The notes: generated by a model from the letters alone, not told the origin. Shown: positions 17,901 through 26,914, counted from the first letter of the stretch. The stretch: 64,000 nt of DNA from CAYVTV01 sp964526475 (GCA_964526475.1 CAZGKF010000008.1:22050-86049); one strand, 5' to 3'. Numbers and translations are program-made.

Positions 17901-19445
17901 TTAGAAAGGGGGGATACCATGTTTTTTCCTTGGTAAATAAATTTCTTTATTTGCTGATACTTCTATGGCATGTTGAAGTATAGTTCTTGTTTCTTCCGGT
18001 TCAATTACCGAATCTATATATCCTTTTGCCGCAGCAACATAAGGATTAGCAAATTTCTCTTTATACTCCTTTATTTTAAGTTTTCTCATTTTTTCCGGAT
18101 CGCTTGCTGATGATATCTCTCTTCTGAAAATAATGTTTGCAGCTCCTTCCGGGCCCATAACAGCAATTTCCCCTGTTGGCCAGGCAAATACGAAATCTGC
18201 TCTGAGATGTCGGGAATTCATTGCAATATAGCCACCTCCATATGCCTTGCGCAGTATAATAGTTATTTTCGGAACAGTAGCCTCACTGTATGCATACAGC
18301 ACCTTAGCTCCATGACGGATTACACCGGCATGCTCCTGATCGACCCCCGGGAGATAACCTGGTAAGTCAACAAGTGTTACAACAGGCATATTAAATGCAT
18401 CGCAAAATCTGATGAATCTGGCTGCTTTATCAGATGAATCCACATCAAGTACCCCTGCAAGAACCAAAGGTTGATTGCATACAAATCCAACTGATTCTCC
18501 ATGTATTCTGCCAAAACCGATTACAATGTTTCTTGCCCACATTTCCTGTACTTCCAGAAAATCTGAATCATCAACCATGCATCTGATAACATCTCTTACA
18601 TCATAAGGCTGACGAGGATCAACTGGTACTACTGAAGTTATGTTATATCCTCGTTTAGGAAGTTTTGGTTTGGTTTTTTCGGCTTTTTCTTTATTGCTCC
18701 AGGGAAGAAAGGATAAAAGTTTTTTTATCTGTTCAAAACATTCCTCCTCGCTTTCAGCGAAAAAGTGCGCATTCCCGGTAATCTCACTATGAACCTTTGC
18801 TCCTCCCAGGTCTTCCATGGTGATCTCTTCGCCAAGAACGGTCTTTATAACTTCCGGACCGGTAATAAACATTTTTGATATTTTATCCACCACAAAAACA
18901 AAATCAGTAAGTGCCGGAGAGTAAACAGCACCTCCGGCACAAGGCCCGAGAATAACAGATATCTGGGGAATCACGCCCGAAGCAATAGTATTACGGAAAA
19001 ATATCTCACCATAACCTGCAAGCGAATTAACTCCTTCCTGAATACGTGCACCCCCGGAGTCATTAATACCTATTAACGGCATCTTCATTTTCAGCGAATG
19101 ATCCATTATCTTGGTTATTTTCCTCGCATGCATCAGGCCTAGTGATCCACCTGCCACAGTAAAGTCCTGGGCGAAAATACAAATCGGCTTTTTATGCATA
19201 GTCCCGGTACCAATAACAACTCCGTCACCGTGAAGGATCTTTTTATCCATATCAAAATCCCGTGCATCATGTTCCACAAAAAGATCATATTCGTTGAAAG
19301 AACCTTTATCAAGAATTGACATAATTCTCTCCCGGGCAGTCATCTTCCCCATTGCAACCTGCTTTTGAATCGCCTGCTCTCCTCCTCCCAGAAGCACCTG
19401 CTCACGACGTTTCTTAAGCTCAAGAATTTTCTTGTTAACAGCCAT
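17901..19445 (-). CDS. Acyl-CoA carboxylase beta subunit (propionyl-CoA carboxylase / methylmalonyl-CoA decarboxylase type)
   Basis: A 514-aa carboxyltransferase of the crotonase fold. Landmarks include MGKMTARERI (about 32-41), GGSLGLMHARKI, the acyl-CoA oxyanion loop SGGARIQEGVNSLAGYGEIF (about 127-146) and, in the second half, DLPGYLPGVDQEHAGVIRHGAK and RKAYGGGYIAMNS. It moves carboxyl groups between carboxybiotin and propionyl-type acyl-CoA. In Bacteroidota this links succinate and propionate metabolism. Operon with the biotin carrier downstream. Carboxylase and sodium-pumping decarboxylase roles cannot be told apart without the missing partners. Confidence 0.93.
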   Translation of the reverse strand: MAVNKKILELKKRREQVLLGGGEQAIQKQVAMGKMTARERIMSILDKGSFNEYDLFVEHDARDFDMDKKILHGDGVVIGTGTMHKKPICIFAQDFTVAGGSLGLMHARKITKIMDHSLKMKMPLIGINDSGGARIQEGVNSLAGYGEIFFRNTIASGVIPQISVILGPCAGGAVYSPALTDFVFVVDKISKMFITGPEVIKTVLGEEITMEDLGGAKVHSEITGNAHFFAESEEECFEQIKKLLSFLPWSNKEKAEKTKPKLPKRGYNITSVVPVDPRQPYDVRDVIRCMVDDSDFLEVQEMWARNIVIGFGRIHGESVGFVCNQPLVLAGVLDVDSSDKAARFIRFCDAFNMPVVTLVDLPGYLPGVDQEHAGVIRHGAKVLYAYSEATVPKITIILRKAYGGGYIAMNSRHLRADFVFAWPTGEIAVMGPEGAANIIFRREISSASDPEKMRKLKIKEYKEKFANPYVAAAKGYIDSVIEPEETRTILQHAIEVSANKEIYLPRKKHGIPPF

Positions 19446-19656
19446 ATAATATTAATTTAATGAATATTACCAGATTAAATAGTGTAATAAAAAGTAATCA
19501 GTTTATTAAATCTCAACCTGCAATCTTAGTAAATGGTTTGAACTTAAAAAAATCTGTTTAACATGCAAAATCCTAAATAATAAGATAGAAAATTGATTTA
19601 CATATAATTATGATATTCAACTTTCGTCAAATTTTTTTCGTCAGAAAATATATAAG

Positions 19657-21378
19657 TTATTTAATTTTCACCTTTTTATCATCCGGCCAGTTTGTGGAAA
19701 AATCATTCCAGTAATCATTTATCGTTGTTTTTATTTCTTTCCTCAGAATGAAAATTCCTATAAGGTTTGGGATTGCCATTAATGCAATAGTAATGTAGGA
19801 AAGGTTCCAGATAATGGTTGTATCAGTGAAAGAAGCAAGGAAAAATGCAGCTATATAAACAATCTTATACCAGATTTCATGTTTAACACCAAAAAGATAA
19901 GTAACCCCCCTGCTCCCGTAATACGACCAGGAAATAGCAGTGCTAAAAGCAAAGAGCAATAATCCAATTGCCACAATGTATTGTCCGTAGTTGCCAATAA
20001 AACTTCTGTTAAATGCCTCAGCTGTCAATGGTGCGCTATGAATTAGAGACTTCCCTTCGATAATCAGTCCGCTGACAGACCTCCTGTCGGGTTTCCCATT
20101 GATGATCCTCAACTTTCCATTAAAGAGCTCTTTATCTGAGAATACGACAATTTCTTCAGCAACAGAACGGGCATGAATGACAGTAAGTGTATCCTGTATT
20201 TCCCCATCAACAATTTGCAATTCACCGGTAAAAAGTTCCAGTGGTTCTTTTCCCATGATATGACGTTTCAATACTGCTTTTTCATTTTCAGTATTCTCAT
20301 GAAAATATCCGGCAAGTATCTGGATATCGGCATCTTCAAACTGATTTCTTAATTTTTCATTCCACACACCGGACGATAACAATACCAATCCGGTAAGAAA
20401 ACAAATAATTATGGTGTCAATAAAAGGTTCAAGGATAGCAACCATTCCTTCTGATACAGGTTCATGAGCTTTTGCAGCAGAGTGAGCTATAGGAGCAGAT
20501 CCCTGCCCTGCCTCATTTGAAAACAATCCCCTGTTAACACCTTTATTAAATGTAAAGGCAAACCCTGCACCAAGAAATCCTCCCACAGCTGCACTGCCCG
20601 TAAAAGCATCCTTGAAAATTGCAATAAAGGAGGGAATGATATTATGGTAATTTGTTGTTATGACAAGAAGAGCACCCAGAAAATATAAAATTGCCATCAC
20701 CGGTACCAGAGTAGAAGTTACCTTTGCAATCCGTTTTATGCCACCAATAATTACCAACGCCAATAGAAAAGCCAGAACAGCTCCGGTAAGGATCTTCTCA
20801 ATGCCGAATGTCTGGAACAGAGCATTTGAAATGCTGTTTATTTGCGGTAAACTACCGGTTCCAAAGGATGATAAGATAGTAGCGAAAGCAAAAAAAGCTC
20901 CTAACCAGACTCCGGTACGGATAATTTTCCCTGAAGGAGTATTGATGTTCAGCCTCTTTTTCATGTAATACATTGGGCCACCCGATATGCTTCCATCAGG
21001 TAAAATATCCCTGTACTTATGAGAAATGGTAACCTCAACAAATTTTGTACACATTCCCAACAGGGCAGTCATAAGCATCCAGAAAAGTGCTGCAGGTCCT
21101 CCAAGATGTATCGCAAGCGCTACTCCGGCAATATTTCCGGTACCCACAGTACCTGAAAGAGCTGTAGCAAGTGCCTGGAAATGTGTCGTATCTCCGATGT
21201 CCGTATCTTTATCATACTTCCCCCTTACGATCTTCAGTGCATGACGGAAATACCGTATCTGCGGAAACCTGAGATAAAAAGTGAAAAAAAGGCCTGTGCC
21301 CAGCAAAAGAAATACAAACCACTGATGACCACCAATATATTGATCGATCCATAGAAGAAATGCATTTATTTCCTGCAT
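19657..21378 (-). CDS. Alanine/glycine:cation symporter (AGCS family) with an extra domain
   Basis: Sodium-coupled amino-acid carrier of the inner membrane. Family signatures include ALSGTVGTGNIAGVALAI, GGPMYYM and GFLGAGFAFTFNKGVNRGLFSNEAGQGSAPIAH. I place the start at 21378 (MQEINAFLLWIDQ), as in family members; the 49 codons upstream are not family-like. The protein is 573 aa, over 100 longer than most AGCS members. The excess lies at about residues 340-455 between two membrane helices (after SSGVW, before GQYIVAIG) and is a soluble beta-rich stretch. The transport core is intact. Confidence 0.93.
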   Translation of the reverse strand: MQEINAFLLWIDQYIGGHQWFVFLLLGTGLFFTFYLRFPQIRYFRHALKIVRGKYDKDTDIGDTTHFQALATALSGTVGTGNIAGVALAIHLGGPAALFWMLMTALLGMCTKFVEVTISHKYRDILPDGSISGGPMYYMKKRLNINTPSGKIIRTGVWLGAFFAFATILSSFGTGSLPQINSISNALFQTFGIEKILTGAVLAFLLALVIIGGIKRIAKVTSTLVPVMAILYFLGALLVITTNYHNIIPSFIAIFKDAFTGSAAVGGFLGAGFAFTFNKGVNRGLFSNEAGQGSAPIAHSAAKAHEPVSEGMVAILEPFIDTIIICFLTGLVLLSSGVWNEKLRNQFEDADIQILAGYFHENTENEKAVLKRHIMGKEPLELFTGELQIVDGEIQDTLTVIHARSVAEEIVVFSDKELFNGKLRIINGKPDRRSVSGLIIEGKSLIHSAPLTAEAFNRSFIGNYGQYIVAIGLLLFAFSTAISWSYYGSRGVTYLFGVKHEIWYKIVYIAAFFLASFTDTTIIWNLSYITIALMAIPNLIGIFILRKEIKTTINDYWNDFSTNWPDDKKVKIK

Positions 21379-21618
21379 AATATCAATTGTTGTATGGGGA
21401 AAAATATGAGAAGCAAAAAAACAAAAAATATCCGGAAAGATCAAAATTGTATAAGATTCTTTTATTAATAAGGAAAAGATATATAAAACAGTTATGGTAT
21501 TGACATCCCCGTCTCTGTAATACACAATGTAAAACCAATTCTTACTCCTTGTATGAGTAAGTCGGCCAAAACCTTATAAAATTTAACTGTTGTCCGGCAA
21601 AATATCAGAATATTAATA

Positions 21619-21636
21619 AAACCGCTTGTGCGGTTT
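21619..21636. repeat. Palindrome P1, copy 2
   Basis: AAACCGC-TTGT-GCGGTTT, a perfect 7-bp stem. It forms the left edge of the debris region; copy 3 at 22106 lies at the other side of the IS982-like fragment in opposite loop orientation. Confidence 0.8.
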
Positions 21637-21650
21637 AATGACATGTAAGC

Positions 21651-21805
21651 GTTTAGCAACACAACCCGGAGGGTTGAAATTAGAATAGCCCGGGGCGCTT
21701 GTGCCCTGGGGTAACTGTATCCAAATCCCCGCAACCCCGGATAGGGGTTGAAATATCCGTGGATGTGGAAGCTCAACCCTTCCAGGGTGAATGAAATGGT
21801 CAACC
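21651..21805. repeat. Array of small GC-rich palindromes (R5)
   Basis: Successive short inverted repeats: CAACCCggaGGGTTG (21662-21676), a CCCgGGgcGCTTGTGCcCTGGGG block (about 21689-21711), CAACCCCggataGGGGTTG (21732-21750) and TCAACCCttccaGGGTTGA-like (21772-21789). The unit GGGTTGAAAT recurs. Such arrays are typically multi-copy intergenic elements; copy number must be checked genome-wide. Confidence 0.65.
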
Positions 21806-22074
21806 TTTAGTTTCCCCCAAAAATAGTTTTCGCTGTCAATGCCAATGGATTCACCTGTAATTGATAACACAATAATCTCACAATCAGATAATTTAGGTTT
21901 ATTACTATAAGGGAACAAATTGTCATGTTCATTAAGCTCAGAAGATAGAAATGATTTTGAAATATGAAAAAACTTGTCAAAATTTGATTTTAAGTTATGC
22001 ATAAAAGAGTTGTTTTTGTAGAGATTAATAACTCTAATATACTGTTTATCAGTATTATGCATAACCTTTTTCAT
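21804..22074 (-). pseudogene. N-terminal fragment of an IS982-like transposase
   Basis: The first 90 residues of this frame (from 22074) resemble the N-terminal helical part of IS982-family transposases, especially KPKLSDCEIIVLSITGESIGIDSENYFWGKLK. The similarity ends abruptly where the frame enters the palindrome array at about 21804. The DDE catalytic domain is absent, so it is inactive. Assignment comes from recalled family pattern, not from a search. Confidence 0.65.
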
Positions 22075-22105
22075 GTATGGTTATTAACAATTTTTAAAAG
22101 TAATC

Positions 22106-22123
22106 AAACTGCACAAGCGGTTT
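22106..22123. repeat. Palindrome P1, copy 3
   Basis: AAACTGC-ACAA-GCGGTTT, same core in the opposite orientation with one C to T change that still allows a G-U pair in RNA. Confidence 0.75.
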
Positions 22124-22212
22124 AATAATAAGAAAATAAGTTTTGTGGCAAATTATTAAAATTTCAAATTATCTTTAAAAAGATACTCTGGTAGTTAAAC
22201 TAGTTTAAAAAT

Positions 22213-22323
22213 ATGGCAAATAGAAAGTATTTATTTGGAATTGATATCGGCGGGACCAAATGTGCCGTAATACTTGGTAATGCTGATGCGGATAGTTTCA
22301 ACTTTCTTATGTCTAAAATATAA
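22213..22323 (+). pseudogene. Stub of a ROK-family sugar kinase
   Basis: The 36-codon frame begins MANRKYLFGIDIGGTKCAVI, the phosphate-1 ATP motif (DIGGTK) that opens ROK kinases such as glucokinase. After about 25 residues the similarity stops and a stop codon follows. The rest of the kinase (about 290 residues) is missing. A clear 5' gene remnant. Confidence 0.75.
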
Positions 22324-22335
22324 AATGAAACCTTT

Positions 22336-22854
22336 ATGATAATGAAAAGAAAATTGATAATTCTAATTATGACATGCATTTTTGCATTCTCCGCGTTTTC
22401 TCCATCCGGCTATAACGAATTAGAGATAAATATTAATGATGTGTACAAGCTTTCAGCTCAGGATATTTCCATGCAATCTAAGCCTGATATGCTGGTGAAA
22501 GACCTTATACAGGGATAAAAATATGCTGTTTTTTTCAATGCAAGAGGTAATCCGGATCAGAAAGTTACTCTTAAGGTTCAGGATGTGGAAGAGAATAACT
22601 GGATATATGTCAATTCATGGATTAACATTTCCGGTATAAGCAATACATACGGACCATTTGTTTTTACCTGCCGAAGTGATGTACCAAAGAGAATCAGTAT
22701 TACGCCTGTTGAGAAAGAGAACCTGATAATTGTTGATGATATAAAAATAACCCCTGCTACACGCGAGATGTTAGCTAAGGGTAAAAAACTAAAAGATAAA
22801 GAACTTCAACTTGATTATGATACCTATCACTTTCAGGTTGACAGATCTAACTGA
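22336..22854 (+). pseudogene. Secreted protein gene interrupted by a TAA codon
   Basis: Two frames, 22336-22518 and 22585-22854, are in the same phase and read as one 172-residue protein broken only by TAA at 22516-22518. The start has a signal peptide (LIILIMTCIFAFSAFSP), and residues after the stop (KYAVFFNARGNPDQKVTLKV) continue naturally. The C-terminal part is beta-rich with VFTCRSDVPKRISITPVEKEN and a charged end. I do not recognise the family. It may be a nonsense pseudogene or an assembly error. It lies downstream of the ROK stub. Confidence 0.6.
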
Positions 22855-22923
22855 CAAAAGTGATCAGGTTATCCCTTTAACCAGGAAGAATACTTCAGTC
22901 TTTTCCTTTTAGAAGCCATTTAA

Positions 22924-23928
22924 CTATTTCATTTGCATTTTGGCAGTATCAATAAAAGCAAGCATATTCTCAAGAGGGGTGTCACCTTCAACTGCATGAG
23001 AAGGCGAAAATATATATCCTCCGTGTTTGCCAAGTTCCAGTAACATCTTAGATTCATCAATAACATCCTGACTGGTTCCAAAGGGAAGTGTTTTTTGCAT
23101 GGACAATCCTCCCCAGAAGCTAAGTTTTTTGTGGTATTTATGCTTCAACTCCTTTACATTCATCACTTCAGGCTGAAAAGGGTTGAAACAATCCAGACCT
23201 ATCTCAATCAGATCATCAAATAATTCCGATACGGCACCACATGAGTGAATCATTACGAATTTTCCTCTTTCTTTCACTACGCTGTACATCCTTTTGAGTT
23301 CAGGAAATATAAATTCCTTCCAGCAGTCGTATCCCATTATCAAACCCTCCTGCATGCCCCAGTCATCCCCAAAGTAAACAGCATCAATATCATATTTCAT
23401 CGCTTCGTTAGCCTGAGCAATATTATAATCAGCTATTGACTTTAACAAGGCTTTGGCAAATTCCGGATTCATATAAAAATCCATTAATAAATTCGCCATG
23501 CCTCTCATAGTCCATGCTCTTTCAAAAAGAGAAAACCCTATACAATAAATCCTGAAACGATCAGGATATCTTTTCAACTTGAAAGAAATATCTTCGAAAA
23601 ATCTTTTATCAATGGGATCAGGGAATTCATATCCTTTAAGGGTCGGCTCAGGAAGTACCTCAATCTTCACATTTCCGATATCCTTCTCAATAGTTCTGTC
23701 CCAGACAACCCCAAAAACATCCTTATACAGATTTTCTCCAACATTTTCAAAAAAGCCAATGTCACTACCCAATTCAACAAAATGATTTTCAACAAAATCC
23801 TCTATATCTATGCCTTTGGTATGTGCTAATAATTTTTTCCTTGCTTCAACAGTAAACCTGAAACCCCATGGCACGTATGGAATATCTTTAAACTGTAATG
23901 CATTTATTACTACTTCCCTTTTATTCAT
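22924..23928 (-). CDS. Uroporphyrinogen decarboxylase (UroD)/MtaA superfamily protein
   Basis: A 334-aa TIM-barrel protein of the UroD superfamily. It lacks the usual heme-UroD N-terminal arginine motif and has instead a His-x-Cys pair in MIHSCGAVSELFDDL (about 226-240). That pair binds zinc in the MtaA/MtbA methyltransferases of the same superfamily. It also has YFGDDWGMQEGLIMG, SFWGGLSMQKTLPFGT and IFSPSHAVEGDTPLEN. It is therefore probably an alkyl/methyl transferase acting on a small molecule, not a heme enzyme. Last gene of a three-gene unit with a symporter and a second UroD-like gene. Confidence 0.85.
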   Translation of the reverse strand: MNKREVVINALQFKDIPYVPWGFRFTVEARKKLLAHTKGIDIEDFVENHFVELGSDIGFFENVGENLYKDVFGVVWDRTIEKDIGNVKIEVLPEPTLKGYEFPDPIDKRFFEDISFKLKRYPDRFRIYCIGFSLFERAWTMRGMANLLMDFYMNPEFAKALLKSIADYNIAQANEAMKYDIDAVYFGDDWGMQEGLIMGYDCWKEFIFPELKRMYSVVKERGKFVMIHSCGAVSELFDDLIEIGLDCFNPFQPEVMNVKELKHKYHKKLSFWGGLSMQKTLPFGTSQDVIDESKMLLELGKHGGYIFSPSHAVEGDTPLENMLAFIDTAKMQMK

Positions 23929-23940
23929 AATTGTGTTGTA

Positions 23941-25563
23941 TTAAAAGAATACTATATATAGAAAAACAACTATCATGGATAATACTGCACTCCAGAAAAG
24001 ATGACTTAAATACCATGGAACGCCAGTTACTGATGCTTTCATCTCAGGGGTAAATGATCGATCCACAAATGCTTTTGCAGGGATTATACCCGTTTTATTT
24101 CTAAAAACCCAGATGATGAATCCGCAAAAAATGAAATCAAAAATCACCCTGTTCAGGAAAGGAATTTGTGGGATAACCTCCAACCCATCCAGTACAGTTA
24201 CAATTATCGCCCAGACAGGTCCAAAGATAAGTGCATAAAGAGCTCCCTTTGCCGTTGCTTTCTTATAAAAGAAACCTGCAACAAAAACCGCGGTAATAGC
24301 AGGGTAAGCAATTGACCAGTACTTTTGAATATATGTAAAAATTGCTTCGAGATCAGTAAGAAAATATCCTACAATGGTAGATAATACTAAAATCACCATG
24401 ATGGATATTCTTCCTGTTTTCATAAGATCTTTTGAATTCGCCTGCGGGTTTATGATGGGTTTATAAAGATCGTTAGCTATAATAGAACTACTGGATGTAA
24501 GTAAAGAGGCAATAGTCGACATTACAGCACCCATTAAACCTGCCATTACAAGGCCTGAAATACCCACAGGCAGTAAGTTTTTCACCAGGGTTGGAAAAGC
24601 AAGGTCGGCTTTATCCATAACATAGTCGTTCAAAGCAATACCGGTAACAGGACCATAAAGAACAAAAGCTATGATACCCGGCAAAACAACCAGGAAAGGT
24701 ACCAGCAGTTTGAGGTAACCGGCAAATACCAGGCCCATTTGCCCATGCCAGATATTTTTCGCGGCCAGTGTTCTTTGTATTATAAACTGGTTACATCCCC
24801 AGTAAAACAGATTTGCCACCCACAAGCCTCCGAAGAAAACCCCTATCCATGGTAAATCGGGATGGTCCCATTTCTGCACCATCTTAAATTTTTCCGGAGC
24901 CATTGTAACAAGGGCTTTAAATCCACCTGCAAATGTGTCTGAATAATCAGGTAAAACCGTTCCAATCTTGATAAGCCCGATTATGGTAACTGAAAGCCCA
25001 CCGACAATTAGCAGTGTAACCTGCACAATATCAGTGTAGGCTACAGACCTTAGTCCTCCATAAATGGTGTAGCTCCCTGTAACGATAAACAGAATAGCCA
25101 GGCCCCAGGTGATGGGAAGTCCAAACAGGGATTCAACAGCCAGCGCTCCCGTATAAAGAACCACCGCCAGTTCGATAAAAATATACCCTATAAGACTTAT
25201 CACCGCAAATCCAAGCCTTACCTGGTGATTGAAGCGTTTTAACAGGAATTCCGGCATGGTAACAATCTTACTCTTTAAATAATAGGGCAGAAAGAATTTC
25301 CCTATCAATATTAATGCAATAGCTGAAAGCCACTCATAACTCGCAATGGCAAGGCCAATAGAAAATCCTTGCCCTGCCATCCCGATAAAATGATGCGTGG
25401 AAATATTAGCCGCAATAAGAGATCCTCCTATCACCCACCATGTAAGTGTTCTCCCTGCCAGAAAATAATCCTCCGATTTTTGCTTTCTTGAAACAAGAAT
25501 TCCGATTGCAAATACCAGTAGGATGTACACCATAAAAACAACCAGATCGAGATGTCCCGTCAT
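23941..25563 (-). CDS. Sodium/solute symporter (SSS family)
   Basis: A 540-aa inner-membrane carrier with about 13-14 membrane helices. SSS/SGLT features include GRTLTWWVIGGSLIAANIS, GSYTIYGGLRSVAYTDIVQV and LVMAGLMGAVMSTIASLLTSSSSI, all in the usual order. The substrate may be a sugar, polyol or methylated compound. It sits 12 bases upstream of one UroD-like gene and about 100 bases downstream of another, so the imported molecule is probably the substrate of those enzymes. Confidence 0.93.
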   Translation of the reverse strand: MTGHLDLVVFMVYILLVFAIGILVSRKQKSEDYFLAGRTLTWWVIGGSLIAANISTHHFIGMAGQGFSIGLAIASYEWLSAIALILIGKFFLPYYLKSKIVTMPEFLLKRFNHQVRLGFAVISLIGYIFIELAVVLYTGALAVESLFGLPITWGLAILFIVTGSYTIYGGLRSVAYTDIVQVTLLIVGGLSVTIIGLIKIGTVLPDYSDTFAGGFKALVTMAPEKFKMVQKWDHPDLPWIGVFFGGLWVANLFYWGCNQFIIQRTLAAKNIWHGQMGLVFAGYLKLLVPFLVVLPGIIAFVLYGPVTGIALNDYVMDKADLAFPTLVKNLLPVGISGLVMAGLMGAVMSTIASLLTSSSSIIANDLYKPIINPQANSKDLMKTGRISIMVILVLSTIVGYFLTDLEAIFTYIQKYWSIAYPAITAVFVAGFFYKKATAKGALYALIFGPVWAIIVTVLDGLEVIPQIPFLNRVIFDFIFCGFIIWVFRNKTGIIPAKAFVDRSFTPEMKASVTGVPWYLSHLFWSAVLSMIVVFLYIVFF

Positions 25564-25645
25564 AATAAAAAATTAAAATTTAAATGATCGTACAATAATA
25601 GGATATTTTTTTTTAAAATGAATAATGAAAATTAAGGTTTGAAAA

Positions 25646-25663
25646 AAACCGCACAAGCGGTTT
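25646..25663 (-). terminator. Palindrome P1, copy 4, placed as a terminator
   Basis: On the minus strand AAACCGC-TTGT-GCGGTTT is followed by four more Ts, giving a seven-T run, three bases after the stop of the UroD-like gene at 25667. This is a textbook intrinsic terminator for that gene. It shares its core with three other palindromes in the window. Confidence 0.7.
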
Positions 25664-25666
25664 AAC

Positions 25667-26914
25667 TTATACTTTTTCAATCGCTTTAAACATAGCCACA
25701 ACATTTTCTACCGGGGTATTAGCCTGAATGTTATGAACTGCATTAAAAACAAATCCACCGTTCTTTCCCAGCACGGAACATTGTTTTTTCACTTGTTCTT
25801 CCACATCCTGGGGAGTTCCAAAAGGAAGAGTTTTCTGTGTGTCTATTCCTCCTCCCCAGAAAGTTAGAAAATCTCCATAATTTTTCTTTAAAATATGCGC
25901 GTCCATACCTTCGGCATTGATCTGAACCGGATTAATAATATCAAAACCGGAATCAATAAATGACTGCATTAGCGCTTCCACTGCACCACAGGAATGTTTG
26001 AAAGTTTTCCAGCTGGTATTTTCATGTATCCATTTATTTAATTTCCTGTAGTAAGGAGCGTACAATTCATTAAACATTTCAATTGAACAGAACAGAGATT
26101 GCTGGGTTCCGAAATCTGTACCGCATATATAAATTACATCCACTTTGTTTCCAACAACATCAAATAATTTTGTAAGATTTTGCAGAGCTATATCCGTTTG
26201 TTTCTCAAATAATGTGTGAATATAATCCTGACGGGTAAGAGTTGAAATGTACCATTCCGTTATATCCCTTATACCTTTTGGATTTTTCAGACCAAGTCCG
26301 GGAATCACTGCTATATCTCCCAGCGCCATTCCGCCAAAACTTACACAAACTGCCTTATCTGTGCCTTCAAGTTCTCCCATTTTATTTTCCCAGAATGCCA
26401 ATGCATCCTCAGTAATAAGAGAATATTCTTCCAGATTGTCTTCCGGATTCAGTTTTGATTCATCAATGGGCTCCTGACGTATGATGGCATCAAAGAAAAA
26501 TGCAGCTTTTGCCATTTCAGCGCTGGGTTTAGCCGATAGATCACCCTCAGGATGAAGCAGGATTTTTCCTTCATTACCGGTACTTATTGGTAAAGTACCC
26601 GGGAATAGTACAGTTTGACCCCAAAAGGTCTTAAATTCTTTCCATTTGGCATTTTCAGTTCCAAACTTATTTTTTTGAGCAATTACACTTATGGTATCAA
26701 GTTTCAATATCTTTCTGAGTTCATCGTCAATCTCTCCAAGCATCTGCATTGGATCAATTATTTTTACAGGTTTCCAATCCAGACCAAAATAATTCCTGAG
26801 GCCTTCAACAACCTGGACGTGCATACCTGTAACATTTGTTCCACCAAAATCAACAGGTATCCGATCGGGAGCATTATGGTTTAGAGAAGTTAATACTCTC
26901 TCCTTAGATGTCAT
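25667..26914 (-). CDS. UroD/MtaA superfamily protein, second copy
   Basis: A 416-aa UroD-superfamily protein starting at the ATG at 26914 (MTSKERVLTSLNHN), the normal start for this subgroup. The open frame runs further upstream to a TTG at 27010, but those residues belong to a decayed sigma factor gene. It has the HSCG motif (FKHSCGAVEALMQSF, about residue 305), FWGGGIDTQKTLPFGTPQDV and FVFNAVHNIQANTPVENV, mirroring its neighbour but clearly diverged and about 80 residues longer. Likely a second methyl- or alkyl-transferase or a partner subunit. A terminator hairpin follows, so the symporter gene downstream may have its own promoter. Confidence 0.85.
   Translation of the reverse strand: MTSKERVLTSLNHNAPDRIPVDFGGTNVTGMHVQVVEGLRNYFGLDWKPVKIIDPMQMLGEIDDELRKILKLDTISVIAQKNKFGTENAKWKEFKTFWGQTVLFPGTLPISTGNEGKILLHPEGDLSAKPSAEMAKAAFFFDAIIRQEPIDESKLNPEDNLEEYSLITEDALAFWENKMGELEGTDKAVCVSFGGMALGDIAVIPGLGLKNPKGIRDITEWYISTLTRQDYIHTLFEKQTDIALQNLTKLFDVVGNKVDVIYICGTDFGTQQSLFCSIEMFNELYAPYYRKLNKWIHENTSWKTFKHSCGAVEALMQSFIDSGFDIINPVQINAEGMDAHILKKNYGDFLTFWGGGIDTQKTLPFGTPQDVEEQVKKQCSVLGKNGGFVFNAVHNIQANTPVENVVAMFKAIEKV

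Noticed and set aside
21379..21525. N-terminal extension of the AGCS symporter
   Set aside because: 49 hydrophobic but non-family residues; the Met at 21378 starts the conserved part.
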